Shown: positions 17,378-26,285 of the stretch, piece by piece | How positions within the stretch are numbered: the first letter of the stretch is position 1 | Layout of the letters: each line of letters begins with the position of its first letter | Assembly (NCBI GenBank): GCA_944325175.1 | Contig: CALUYZ010000011.1 | Span: 1-51,466 of the forward strand | Direction of reading: 5' to 3' | DNA length: 51,466 bases | Origin: Candidatus Gastranaerophilales bacterium | GTDB taxonomy: Bacteria > Cyanobacteriota > Vampirovibrionia > Gastranaerophilales > Gastranaerophilaceae | The notes under the pieces: generated by a model | What the model was told of the DNA's origin: nothing | Databases searched by the model: none | Seen by the model: the letters and a program-made list of their open reading frames with translations, nothing else | Position numbers and translations under genes: made by a program

Positions 17378-19183
17378 ATGGAAGATATTAAGGACAAAAA
17401 CGAAGAAACTACTTTGCTTTTAAACGAAGCTTGTGATTTTATTTCAAAATCGGATTTTGAAAGTGCAGAAAAAAAACTTGCAAAATTGCTTTTGATTAAT
17501 CCCAACCATTTAGAAGCAAACAAAACAATGGGTTTAACTCTTGTTAATTTAGATAAATGCGATGAAGCGGTGAAATATTTTAAACAAGCCGTTAAAATTG
17601 ATAAAGAAGATGCCAATTCTTGGTTTTATTTAGGCTGTTGTGAAGAAAAAGCAGATAACTTAAATGCGGCGCAAAAGGCTTATAAAAAGGTTATTGCTCT
17701 TAGAGAAGAATATTATGATGCCTATAAAAGCCTTGGGGTTTTATACCTTAAAACCGGTGAATATGAAAAAATAGTTAAAAATTTGAATAAAATTATTCTT
17801 TTAGGAAAGGATGATTTTCAGTCGTTTTACATTCTCGCATCTGCATATATGGCACTTGGCGATGAAAAGAAATCAAGCGAGCTGTTAAAATTAGCACATG
17901 AATTGGTGCCTGAACATATTCAAATAATAAACAATCTTGCAAGCTGCCTAATTGCAACGGGTGAAATTGAAGAAGCCGTTAAATATATTCAAAAGGGGCT
18001 AAAGCTTGATGAAAATAATTCTCAGTTAAATTTCAATATGGGCACAGTTTGCCAGTTGAAGCAAGATTATAATAAAGCGATTGAATTTTTTAATAAAGCC
18101 TATGTAAAAGACCCTATTCCTACAACCTTATCAGCTCTTGCAAGCTGCATGGCGGCAATAAAAAGGTATGATTCCGCTTTTAACTATTATAAAACCCTAA
18201 GTGTTTTATATCCTGATAAACCAAACTATTTGAATAATTTAGTGCACTCAGCCATTGAATGTGACAAATACGAAGATGCGCTGCAAGCTATTGAAAAACT
18301 TCTTAAAAACAATCCTAAATCTGTCGAATTAATGAAGAAAAAAGGTTTTGTTTTAAGAATGAAAGAAAAATATAAAGAAGCAATAGAAGTTTTTGACACT
18401 CTTGTAAAACGTGGCAAAATTGACTATGAAATATATTATAATTTAGGCATTTCTTATGCTCAATTATCAAATTTTGAAGCAAGTAAAGAAGCACTTAAAA
18501 AATGTGTTCAACTGGAACCAAATAATGCGGTTGCAAGGAAAGACTTGGGCATTTTGTATTTATATATGAATTTTGTTGATTGGGCGCAAGATGAGCTAAA
18601 AACAGCATACGAGCTATCTCCAAATGACCCAGAATACGCTTATAACTATGCTTTTAGCTTATTTAAAGGCGGCAACTACAAAGAAGCTTCAATATATTTT
18701 GAAAATGCAATAAAATTGGACAATAAAGATTCTTTATTCTATTCTTCTTATGCTGAAAACCTTATTATGCTGCAAAACAAAGAGGCTGCGATTGAAAATT
18801 ATAAAAAAGCAATTAGCCTTAATCCAAAAAATATTCAAGCAAATTTCGGACTTGCAAAAATTGTTTATTCAGAAAGAAAATATGCCGTTGCAAAGGAACT
18901 TTTAGAAGATTTAATAAGCTATACAAACAGCGCTGAAATTTTAAATCTTCTTGCAACCGTTTATCAAAATTTAAAGGAATATGAAAAAGCAGCAGGTATT
19001 TTTAAAAAACTTCACAAAGATTACCCCGACAACCATATAATTGCCACAAAATTGGCTGAATGTTGTCTAAAATTGAACGATAAAGAATGTGCGAAAAAAT
19101 ATGCAACTCTTGCTTTACAAAAATTTCCGGATTTTGATGATGCACTAAAGATAATTAAAGAGGTAAACAAAGAAAATGACTAA
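17378..19183 (+). CDS. Large TPR-repeat protein
   Basis: A 601-residue protein made of roughly fifteen tetratricopeptide repeats over nearly its whole length (for example ANSWFYLGCCEEKADNLNAA and NIQANFGLAKIVYSERKYA). It has no signal peptide or catalytic domain, so it is probably a cytosolic scaffold. I chose the ATG at 17378 over a TTG two codons earlier, because the TTG falls right after the -10 element. It overlaps the start of trpS by 8 bp, so the two are co-transcribed. Partners cannot be deduced. Confidence 0.9.
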   Translation: MEDIKDKNEETTLLLNEACDFISKSDFESAEKKLAKLLLINPNHLEANKTMGLTLVNLDKCDEAVKYFKQAVKIDKEDANSWFYLGCCEEKADNLNAAQKAYKKVIALREEYYDAYKSLGVLYLKTGEYEKIVKNLNKIILLGKDDFQSFYILASAYMALGDEKKSSELLKLAHELVPEHIQIINNLASCLIATGEIEEAVKYIQKGLKLDENNSQLNFNMGTVCQLKQDYNKAIEFFNKAYVKDPIPTTLSALASCMAAIKRYDSAFNYYKTLSVLYPDKPNYLNNLVHSAIECDKYEDALQAIEKLLKNNPKSVELMKKKGFVLRMKEKYKEAIEVFDTLVKRGKIDYEIYYNLGISYAQLSNFEASKEALKKCVQLEPNNAVARKDLGILYLYMNFVDWAQDELKTAYELSPNDPEYAYNYAFSLFKGGNYKEASIYFENAIKLDNKDSLFYSSYAENLIMLQNKEAAIENYKKAISLNPKNIQANFGLAKIVYSERKYAVAKELLEDLISYTNSAEILNLLATVYQNLKEYEKAAGIFKKLHKDYPDNHIIATKLAECCLKLNDKECAKKYATLALQKFPDFDDALKIIKEVNKEND

Positions 19184-20189
19184 AAAAAGCATCCTATCTT
19201 TAATGAGACCGACAGGAAAGCTCCACTTGGGGCATTATTTAGGGGTTTTAACCAACTGGGTTAAGCTTCAAAGTGATGAAACCTTTAATTGTTTTTATGG
19301 AATTGCAGACTGGCATGCGTTAACTACAAAATTCGATGAAACTGATTCTCTTAAACAAAACACAAAAGAGGTTCTTTTAGACTGGCTTGCATCAGGTGTT
19401 AATCCTGATATTTCCACTGTTTATCTTCAATCTTTGATACCTGAAACTGCTAAATTGCACATTTATTTAAGCATGATAACCCCTATGAACTGGGCGGAAC
19501 GTGACCCTACCTTAAAAGATATGGTAAAAATTATGAAAGAAAAAGGCAGCAATGAAGATTCTCTTTCATACGGTTTAATCGGTTATCCGATTTTAATGTC
19601 GGCTGATATTTTAACCTTCAATGCCGAATATGTGCCTGTTGGAATTGATCAGGTGGCACACATTGAAATTACAAGAGATATTGCAAGAAGATTTAATAAT
19701 ATCTATAAAACTGACCTTTTAGTTGAACCAAAACCAAAACTAACGGAAATTTCGTTGTTAAAAGGTTTAGATGGCAACAAAATGGGTAAATCCTTCCATA
19801 ACGACATTAAAATTTCAGATACTGAAGAAGATACAACCAAAAAAATAATGACCGCAATTACGGACCGTTCAAGACTTAGAAAAACAGACTTGGGGCATCC
19901 CGATGAGTGTGAAGTTGTTTTTCCTTATTGGAAAATTTTTGGTTCCTCTGATGAAATTAATGAAATTGAAGATAATTGCAAAAAAGGTTTAATTGGCTGT
20001 GCTGATTGTAAAAGAAAGCTTGCTTGTAAATTGAACCAAACAATGGCGCCTGTTAGGGAAAAAAGAAAATACTATGAGGATAACCCCAATCAGTTGAAAG
20101 AAATTTTGATTGAAGGTTCTAAAAAGGCAAGAGTTAAGGCAAAAGAAGTTTTAGAACAGGTGGAAGAAAAGGTAATGGTATTTAAGTAA
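19176..20189 (+). CDS. trpS: Tryptophanyl-tRNA synthetase
   Basis: A 337-residue class I aminoacyl-tRNA synthetase. The HIGH motif is HLGH (residues 17-20, in RPTGKLHLGHYLG); the KMSKS motif is KMGKS (202-206). The segments FYGIADWHAL, YPILMSADIL and VPVGIDQVAHIEITRDIA are diagnostic for TrpRS. It starts inside the 3' end of the TPR gene and is followed by a strong bidirectional terminator. Confidence 0.97.
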   Translation: MTKKSILSLMRPTGKLHLGHYLGVLTNWVKLQSDETFNCFYGIADWHALTTKFDETDSLKQNTKEVLLDWLASGVNPDISTVYLQSLIPETAKLHIYLSMITPMNWAERDPTLKDMVKIMKEKGSNEDSLSYGLIGYPILMSADILTFNAEYVPVGIDQVAHIEITRDIARRFNNIYKTDLLVEPKPKLTEISLLKGLDGNKMGKSFHNDIKISDTEEDTTKKIMTAITDRSRLRKTDLGHPDECEVVFPYWKIFGSSDEINEIEDNCKKGLIGCADCKRKLACKLNQTMAPVREKRKYYEDNPNQLKEILIEGSKKARVKAKEVLEQVEEKVMVFK

Positions 20190-20192
20190 TTT

Positions 20193-20220
20193 AAAAAGGG
20201 CTTTTTAAAAGCCCTTTTTA
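20193..20220. terminator. Bidirectional Rho-independent terminator
   Basis: AAAAAGGGC and GCCCTTTTT form the stem, with the hairpin directly between trpS and the converging glycosyltransferase. The stop codon of the latter (20218-20220) lies in its right arm. Confidence 0.85.
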
Positions 20221-21732
20221 GTATTTATATTTATAAAGTCTAAATTTTTCAAAATATTCAAGCGAATCGCCTGAAATATAGACAAGCTCAAAATTTTTCC
20301 ACTCAAGGTTGGTTCCCATATCCCAAAATGCATTATGGTTTTGAATTACAAAAAGTTTTGTATTTTTATCTATTTTTCTAATTTCCTTAAAATAATAATT
20401 CCAGTCGTTTTCTTTAAATGTCGGAATAATATCTTTACTCCAAACTACGTATTTATAAGGTTTTCCGGTTTTTAGCCAATAGACATTGTTGTCAGGGTCA
20501 AGATAATAATTAATTGCAACTGTATAATTTATTGTGTCAGAAAAGAATATAGCTTTTTCACCTTTATTTATGTAACTGTTTTTTATAAATTGTGCCAGCC
20601 TTTTAGATGAAGAATAATCAAAAACTATGTCTGCATAATAGCTTTTAATTCCATTGAACAACATTAAGGCAAAAAATAATGTAAATAAAATGCTGATATT
20701 TTTTCTTTTTTGAAAAAATCCAATTTCCATAAAATTGTTTTCATCATACAGCACCCAAAAAGCAAAAATTAATATTGTATATAATGAAAAAATTCTTGTA
20801 GGTAAAACAAGCTGGTTATATGCTGCCATATATACAAATATTTGAAAAGAGGAAGAAAGCAAAAACAGCCAGAAAAGTTTTTTATTATTTTTGAAAAGTG
20901 CAACGAACAATAAAATTGTGGTTGTTGCAAAAATTGCGCAGTAAGTTAAAGTGAAATAATTAAAATAATATGCATGGGATTTTATATAATAAGCATCCAT
21001 TGAGCCAAAAATAAATGCAAATATTATTCTTGCAAATGCGCCAATTTTATCTTCATCTTTGTAATTAATATAAACATTGCTTGCAGTTGTTCCCACAAGC
21101 TGCAAAAATAACCCCACAAACCCTAAAAACATAAAACAAGCAGCTAATATAATTTTTTTATCAAGCTTTTCTTTATTTTTATATTTTAAATAAATATTTA
21201 TATACAAAAACCTTACAAACAAAAGAAAACAAAACATCGCCATAATAACATGCGTATGAGTTAGAGCAACTATTAAAAACGTATAAATAAAAGGATGTTC
21301 TTTTGTCTTATTATGAAAAATTGCAAGTAAAAAAACAAACAAAGGAATAATTGAATAACTTCTTGCAACGGTTGGAAAAAAATAAATAAAAGGTGCAGAC
21401 AAAGTAATAACCGTTTTTGTTAAATTATTAAATTTCGAATTATTCCATAAAAGAAAAACGGCTAAAACGCTTGCAATCCAACAAATTAATTGCATCCAAA
21501 CAATGTTATCAAACAACTTTGCAAAAGGCATTACAACTAAATAGAAAAACGGCGGATGCCCTTCATTTACAAGATGCTGAAATAAATCAGGCAACGAAAT
21601 ATATTTTACAAGCATCCAAACTTGCGCTTCATCAGCCCATATTTCATGGTGAAGCACGGAAAAAATTGTAATAACCGCATATAAAATTGTTATTGCAAGA
21701 TTTATAGCTAATTTTTTATTTAAAATATTCAT
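20218..21732 (-). CDS. GT-C fold membrane glycosyltransferase (copy 1)
   Basis: A 504-residue multi-pass inner-membrane protein with about 10 hydrophobic helices. HEIWADEAQVWM in the first extracytoplasmic loop carries the acidic pair typical of GT-C enzymes (GT39/GT83/ArnT-like), which use polyprenyl-phosphate sugars. The ARSYSIIPLF segment also fits the family. A soluble C-terminal part follows the helices. Residues about 29-218 are almost identical to those of the neighbouring paralogue, while the rest has diverged strongly. It is last in the manC operon, so a polyprenyl-phosphate-mannose-derived donor is a plausible inference. Its ATG overlaps the upstream stop by 4 bp. Confidence 0.85.
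   Translation of the reverse strand: MNILNKKLAINLAITILYAVITIFSVLHHEIWADEAQVWMLVKYISLPDLFQHLVNEGHPPFFYLVVMPFAKLFDNIVWMQLICWIASVLAVFLLWNNSKFNNLTKTVITLSAPFIYFFPTVARSYSIIPLFVFLLAIFHNKTKEHPFIYTFLIVALTHTHVIMAMFCFLLFVRFLYINIYLKYKNKEKLDKKIILAACFMFLGFVGLFLQLVGTTASNVYINYKDEDKIGAFARIIFAFIFGSMDAYYIKSHAYYFNYFTLTYCAIFATTTILLFVALFKNNKKLFWLFLLSSSFQIFVYMAAYNQLVLPTRIFSLYTILIFAFWVLYDENNFMEIGFFQKRKNISILFTLFFALMLFNGIKSYYADIVFDYSSSKRLAQFIKNSYINKGEKAIFFSDTINYTVAINYYLDPDNNVYWLKTGKPYKYVVWSKDIIPTFKENDWNYYFKEIRKIDKNTKLFVIQNHNAFWDMGTNLEWKNFELVYISGDSLEYFEKFRLYKYKY
21077..21648. repeat. 572-bp near-identical block, copy in GT-C gene 1
   Basis: This block matches 22555-23126 with a constant offset of 1478 bp. I saw one mismatch, which changes Ile to Phe in KKxILAACFMF. 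Similarity drops sharply on both sides. Confidence 0.92.
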
Positions 21733-23207
21733 TTCTTTTCCTTAAATTTGTATAAAGTAAGAGTTTCGTTTGCAACAAGCGATATGCCGGTATTGCAAAT
21801 TTTTTCAAAATCATTATTGATTTTTGGATTGTTTGAAAAATTTTGTGTTTGGTCGTTATTTACAAGAACATATAAATTTTTTTCATTCCCGCTTCTTCTT
21901 TTTTCAAGAAAAATTTCCTTCCAGTATGAAATATCTAAAAGCGGGTAGTTTCCCCAGAAAATATATTTTATTGGTTTGTTGTCATATATATTTATAATTT
22001 CGTTTGGTGAAATATAGTAAATTAAAGAAATTGCACCGTTTGGATTATCTATATATATTGAAGAATTATTAAAATCAACATTTTGTTTTATGCATTTTGA
22101 AAATTTATATGCGGGGGAATAGTCAAATAATATATCTCCGTAACAGTTTTTAAAGCTGTTTATGAAGGTGAGAAGAAAAAGAAAAACCAGTGCAAAATTC
22201 AACATTTTTTTGTTATTTTCATTCAAAACAATCCAACAACAAAATATAAAAATTGTGTGGACAATATAAATTCTTGTCGGGTATATGTGGTGAGCGTACG
22301 CAAAAATGTATATTAAGAATTGAAAAAATATTGAAAGAAACATAAATGAAAAAATTCTTTTGTCGGTTTTAAAAATTTGAATATTTGCAAAAAGCCAAGC
22401 AAGAAGAATTGATAATGTCATAATTATGGTGTAGATGTTTATTTGCAGCCCTTTTGCTTTTATTAAAAAAGAATCGAAGGAATTGAAAATAAAAAGCCCA
22501 AAAACCCTTGTAATTGAACCTAAATAATCATTATTTCGGAAATTTATTTCATTGTTGCTTGCAGTTGTTCCCACAAGCTGCAAAAATAACCCCACAAACC
22601 CTAAAAACATAAAACAAGCAGCTAATATAAATTTTTTATCAAGCTTTTCTTTATTTTTATATTTTAAATAAATATTTATATACAAAAACCTTACAAACAA
22701 AAGAAAACAAAACATCGCCATAATAACATGCGTATGAGTTAGAGCAACTATTAAAAACGTATAAATAAAAGGATGTTCTTTTGTCTTATTATGAAAAATT
22801 GCAAGTAAAAAAACAAACAAAGGAATAATTGAATAACTTCTTGCAACGGTTGGAAAAAAATAAATAAAAGGTGCAGACAAAGTAATAACCGTTTTTGTTA
22901 AATTATTAAATTTCGAATTATTCCATAAAAGAAAAACGGCTAAAACGCTTGCAATCCAACAAATTAATTGCATCCAAACAATGTTATCAAACAACTTTGC
23001 AAAAGGCATTACAACTAAATAGAAAAACGGCGGATGCCCTTCATTTACAAGATGCTGAAATAAATCAGGCAACGAAATATATTTTACAAGCATCCAAACT
23101 TGCGCTTCATCAGCCCATATTTCATGAAAATGAACAAAAATTAAGGTAAAAACCGCATAAACTGCCGTTATAAGGGCAGAAGAAAATTTATGCTTTGACT
23201 CTTCCAT
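21729..23207 (-). CDS. GT-C fold membrane glycosyltransferase (copy 2)
   Basis: A 492-residue paralogue of the adjacent gene, with the same HEIWADEAQVWM active-site loop and similar helix layout. The first ~27 residues and everything after LVGTTASN differ greatly from copy 1, including the C-terminal soluble domain that in GT-C enzymes can help choose the acceptor. The two genes may thus share donor use but not acceptor. It overlaps the manC end by 20 bp and the next gene by 4 bp, so all three appear to form one operon. Confidence 0.85.
   Translation of the reverse strand: MEESKHKFSSALITAVYAVFTLIFVHFHEIWADEAQVWMLVKYISLPDLFQHLVNEGHPPFFYLVVMPFAKLFDNIVWMQLICWIASVLAVFLLWNNSKFNNLTKTVITLSAPFIYFFPTVARSYSIIPLFVFLLAIFHNKTKEHPFIYTFLIVALTHTHVIMAMFCFLLFVRFLYINIYLKYKNKEKLDKKFILAACFMFLGFVGLFLQLVGTTASNNEINFRNNDYLGSITRVFGLFIFNSFDSFLIKAKGLQINIYTIIMTLSILLAWLFANIQIFKTDKRIFSFMFLSIFFQFLIYIFAYAHHIYPTRIYIVHTIFIFCCWIVLNENNKKMLNFALVFLFLLTFINSFKNCYGDILFDYSPAYKFSKCIKQNVDFNNSSIYIDNPNGAISLIYYISPNEIINIYDNKPIKYIFWGNYPLLDISYWKEIFLEKRRSGNEKNLYVLVNNDQTQNFSNNPKINNDFEKICNTGISLVANETLTLYKFKEKK
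22555..23126. repeat. 572-bp near-identical block, copy in GT-C gene 2
   Basis: Partner of 21077-21648; direct orientation, both inside minus-strand coding sequence and in the same reading frame. Confidence 0.92.
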
Positions 23208-24582
23208 AAATGTCTTTATACCTTATAATGTCTTCTTCAATTAATTTATCGCCTTTTTGAACTTCAATAATTCTAAGTTCTTTTTCATAAGGATTTGCAA
23301 GGGAGTGTTTCATTTTAACAGGAATATCAATGCTTGACCCCGGTTTTAAAATGAATGTTTTATTATCTAAAGTAACTCTTGCGCTTCCGCTTAAAACAAC
23401 CCAATGTTCGGATCTAAAATTATGAGATTGTAAGCTTAATTGCCCCCTCGGTGAAACACAAATCATTTTTGTAAGATATCCTTCACCCTGATTTAAAACT
23501 GTATAATAACCCCAAGGACGATAAACAGTGGTGTGAATTCTGTGGGTTTCGTTATTCATTTCTTTTAATTTGTCATAAACAAATTTTACATCTTGTGTTT
23601 TATTTTTATCACAAACTAAAATTGCATCTGCGGTTTCAACAAGCAAAACATTATCCAGACCAATTCCTGCAATAAGCCTGTCAGAGGAATAAAGCATTGA
23701 ATTTTTACAGTCTTTGTCAATTACATTACCAATAAAGACGTTGCCGTTTTTATCTTTGTCATTTATTTCATAAATTGATTCCCAACAGCCAAGGTCGCTC
23801 CAATCGGATTTTAGAGGGACAATAACAATATTATCTGCCTTTTCCATGACCGAATAATCTAATGAAATTGAAGGCATTTTGTCAAATTTCATAAAATCAA
23901 CATCTGTATCTTTTTTGAAATTAAATTCTTTCAATATTGAATAAATTTCAGGTGCGTATTTTGAAACCGCTTCCATAAAAACGCTTGCTTTAAATAAGAA
24001 TATCCCTGAATTCCAGAAATATTTACCTGATTTAAAATATTTTTTAGCTGTCTTTTCATCGGGTTTTTCTTTAAATTCTTGCGCAATAAAGGCTTCTTTG
24101 TTCAAATCTTTTCCTGCTTTAATGTAACCGTAACCTGTTTGCGGAGATGTCGGCTTAACCCCAAAGGTTACAATTTTGCCTTCATTTGCATATTTTTCAC
24201 CTATGGCAACAGTTTCTCTAAAAAGCTTATTATCTTTAATTAAATGGTCTGATGGAGTTACAAGAATTAAATCATCGCCGTTTTTATCAAAAATATATTT
24301 AACGCACAAGCTTGTGGCAGGCGCTGTATTTTTCGAAACAGGTTCTGATAATAAAACAGCTTCTTTTGCAATTCTGTCTAATTGAGATTTTACATGCGAA
24401 TAATGCTTTTTATTTGTAATGCTTATGATATTATCAACATCCATAAAGCCTTTTAACCTTAAATATGTTGCTTCAAGAAGGCTTTTTTCGGTATTCAATT
24501 TTAAAAGCTGTTTTGGATAAAGCTCTCTTGATAAAGGCCAAAGCCTTGAACCTGAACCACCGGCTAAGATAATACCATACAT
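23188..24582 (-). CDS. manC: Mannose-1-phosphate guanylyltransferase (/mannose-6-phosphate isomerase)
   Basis: A 464-residue ManC/AlgA-type enzyme. The N-terminal nucleotidyltransferase has ILAGGSGSRLWPLSRELYPKQ, VTPSDHLI and GYGYIKAG; VEKADNIVIVPL-like and SDLGCWESIYE segments complete the active site. The C-terminal cupin half (RPWGYYTVL, GQLSLQSHNFRSEHWVVLSG) is the isomerase domain of bifunctional forms. It makes GDP-mannose for surface glycans. The frame extends to 24624, but the ATG at 24580-24582 is preceded by AGGTGGAG at 8 nt and starts exactly at the usual MYGIILAGG. It leads the operon with two GT-C genes. Confidence 0.93.
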   Translation of the reverse strand: MYGIILAGGSGSRLWPLSRELYPKQLLKLNTEKSLLEATYLRLKGFMDVDNIISITNKKHYSHVKSQLDRIAKEAVLLSEPVSKNTAPATSLCVKYIFDKNGDDLILVTPSDHLIKDNKLFRETVAIGEKYANEGKIVTFGVKPTSPQTGYGYIKAGKDLNKEAFIAQEFKEKPDEKTAKKYFKSGKYFWNSGIFLFKASVFMEAVSKYAPEIYSILKEFNFKKDTDVDFMKFDKMPSISLDYSVMEKADNIVIVPLKSDWSDLGCWESIYEINDKDKNGNVFIGNVIDKDCKNSMLYSSDRLIAGIGLDNVLLVETADAILVCDKNKTQDVKFVYDKLKEMNNETHRIHTTVYRPWGYYTVLNQGEGYLTKMICVSPRGQLSLQSHNFRSEHWVVLSGSARVTLDNKTFILKPGSSIDIPVKMKHSLANPYEKELRIIEVQKGDKLIEEDIIRYKDIYGRVKA

Positions 24583-24645
24583 AAAATAAACTCCACCTAA
24601 GTTATTACCTAAACTATTATACAATAAACTTATTTATTGTGGAAT

Positions 24646-24673
24646 AAAAAAAGGAGCCGATTTCTCAAGCTCC
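24646..24673 (-). terminator. Minus-strand Rho-independent terminator with no matching gene
   Basis: Read on the minus strand, GGAGC (24673-24669) pairs with GCTCC (24657-24653), followed by seven Us (24652-24646). It lies upstream of manC, so it does not end any annotated gene; see the candidate small RNA. Confidence 0.6.
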
Positions 24674-24786
24674 ACTGTATTGCCATCACCAGTTAGATAT
24701 AAATTGCTTTTTTAAGGATGTTATTTAATCCATAGGTTAATAATATACTTTTGCGCCTCTTTTTTGAATCAGACTTTAGTTAGATT
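24646..24786 (-). ncRNA. Candidate small RNA between manC and dnaB
   Basis: About 140 nt on the minus strand bounded by a weak promoter (TTGTAA near 24827-24822, CATACT near 24805-24800, spacing about 16) and by the terminator at 24646-24673. There is no open frame longer than a few codons. It does not match the conserved cores of SRP RNA, tmRNA, RNase P RNA or 6S RNA that I know. It could also be the 5' leader of manC with an attenuator, if transcription continues to 24582. Confidence 0.3.
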
Positions 24787-24791
24787 TTTTT

Positions 24792-24805
24792 CATACTTTA
24801 GTATG
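24792..24805. promoter_or_regulatory. Small inverted repeat upstream of dnaB
   Basis: CATAC (24792-24796) and GTATG (24801-24805) flank TTTA. It could be an operator or a chance palindrome in AT-rich DNA. It overlaps the possible minus-strand -10 element of the small RNA. Confidence 0.25.
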
Positions 24806-24887
24806 GTTAAATAAATTTTTGTTACAATTTCTTTTTTACATGCTAACTTTTATTCTATACTTTTAATTGAAGTCAGGATTTATAATT

Positions 24888-26249
24888 ATGGTTGCACAAA
24901 CAAAAACAATTAATAAAACTTCGTCAAAACTACCGCCGCACAGCATTGAAGCTGAAGAAGCGGTTTTGGGGGCAATTTTAATTAACCCTAATGAAACAAT
25001 GAATAGGGTAGTTGAAATTCTAAAACCTGAATCTTTTTACAGCCCGAGAAACAAGCTTATCTATGAAGCAATGATGCTTCTTTTTAACCAAAATAAACCT
25101 ATTGATTCATTATCAATAGCAGAATATTTTAATTCAAAAAATGCGCTTGATTCTATTGGTGGCAGAGAATATTTGAATGATTTGGTTATAGACACAATTT
25201 TAACTTCAAATATTGAATATTATGCAAATATAATAAAAGAAAGCGCTCTTAAAAGAGAATTAATTAACGCAGGCTCTTTAATTATCGAAGAATCTTTTAA
25301 AAATCCTGAATCTAAGACATCGCTTGAATATGCGGAAAAATTAATTTTTGAAATTTCGCAAAGTAAATCATCAGGGCAATTAGAAACCCTAAGTTCAATT
25401 TTGCCTGAAACCGTTGAACAATTAGAATACAGGTATAATAACAAAGGAACATATACAGGCGTTCCTTCTGATTATTATGACTTAGATGCAATGACAGCAG
25501 GGTTTCAAAGGTCTGATTTAATTATATTGGCAGCACGTCCTTCAATGGGAAAAACCGCATTTGCTCTTAATATCGGGCAAAATATTGCAATTCAACATCA
25601 AATTCCGGTTGCAATATTTTCTCTTGAAATGTCAAAAGTTCAATTAGTACAAAGAATTTTATGCTCGGAAGCTGAAATTGACGCTCAAAGAGTAAGAACA
25701 GGCGACATTGCTCCCGGCGATTGGCAAAGAATTGCAGAATGTATGGATAAATTACATGTTAGCCCGCTTTATATTGATGACACCGCAGGGGTTTCTGTTT
25801 CAGATATAAGAGCAAAATGCAGAAGATTAAAAATGCAAAGACCTGACCTTGGAATGGTTATCATTGATTATCTTCAATTAATTGATGATAAAAGTTCATC
25901 TGATAGAATTCAACAAATTTCAGCAATTTCAAGGGGCTTAAAATCTCTTGCAAGAGAATTAAACGTTCCTATAATTGCGCTATCTCAATTATCACGTAAA
26001 GTTGAAGAAAGAAATGATAAACGCCCGATGTTATCAGACCTTAGGGAATCAGGTGCAATAGAACAAGACGCTGACATTGTAATGTTTATTTATAGGGAAG
26101 AATATTACGATAAAGAAAACCCTAACGTTAAAAACAAAGCAAAAATTATTATTGCAAAACAAAGAAACGGCCCCACAGGCGAAGTTGAATTATTATTTCA
26201 AGGGGCAACAACTAAATTTAAAAACCCGCTTAAACAAAGCATGGAATAA
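24888..26249 (+). CDS. dnaB: Replicative DNA helicase DnaB
   Basis: A 453-residue hexameric helicase that unwinds DNA at the replication fork. The N-terminal domain (about 15-115) has PPHSIEAEEAVLGAIL; the RecA-like C-terminal domain has Walker A ARPSMGKTA (K222), VAIFSLEMSK, Walker B MVIIDYLQLI and the LSQLSRKVEERNDKRP/LRESGAIEQDADIV signatures. No intein is present. I place the start at the ATG at 24888, with AGGA about 10 nt upstream, and not at the earlier TTG at 24867. It is a single-gene unit with a terminator after it. Confidence 0.97.
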   Translation: MVAQTKTINKTSSKLPPHSIEAEEAVLGAILINPNETMNRVVEILKPESFYSPRNKLIYEAMMLLFNQNKPIDSLSIAEYFNSKNALDSIGGREYLNDLVIDTILTSNIEYYANIIKESALKRELINAGSLIIEESFKNPESKTSLEYAEKLIFEISQSKSSGQLETLSSILPETVEQLEYRYNNKGTYTGVPSDYYDLDAMTAGFQRSDLIILAARPSMGKTAFALNIGQNIAIQHQIPVAIFSLEMSKVQLVQRILCSEAEIDAQRVRTGDIAPGDWQRIAECMDKLHVSPLYIDDTAGVSVSDIRAKCRRLKMQRPDLGMVIIDYLQLIDDKSSSDRIQQISAISRGLKSLARELNVPIIALSQLSRKVEERNDKRPMLSDLRESGAIEQDADIVMFIYREEYYDKENPNVKNKAKIIIAKQRNGPTGEVELLFQGATTKFKNPLKQSME

Positions 26250-26252
26250 CAA

Positions 26253-26285
26253 AAAAGCCGAAATTAATTTTTCGGCTTTTTATTT
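26253..26285. terminator. Bidirectional terminator after dnaB
   Basis: AAAAGCCGAAA (26253-26263) pairs with TTTCGGCTTTT (26270-26280) around TTAATT; T-rich on the right and A-rich on the left. It ends dnaB and the converging long minus-strand train. Confidence 0.88.
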
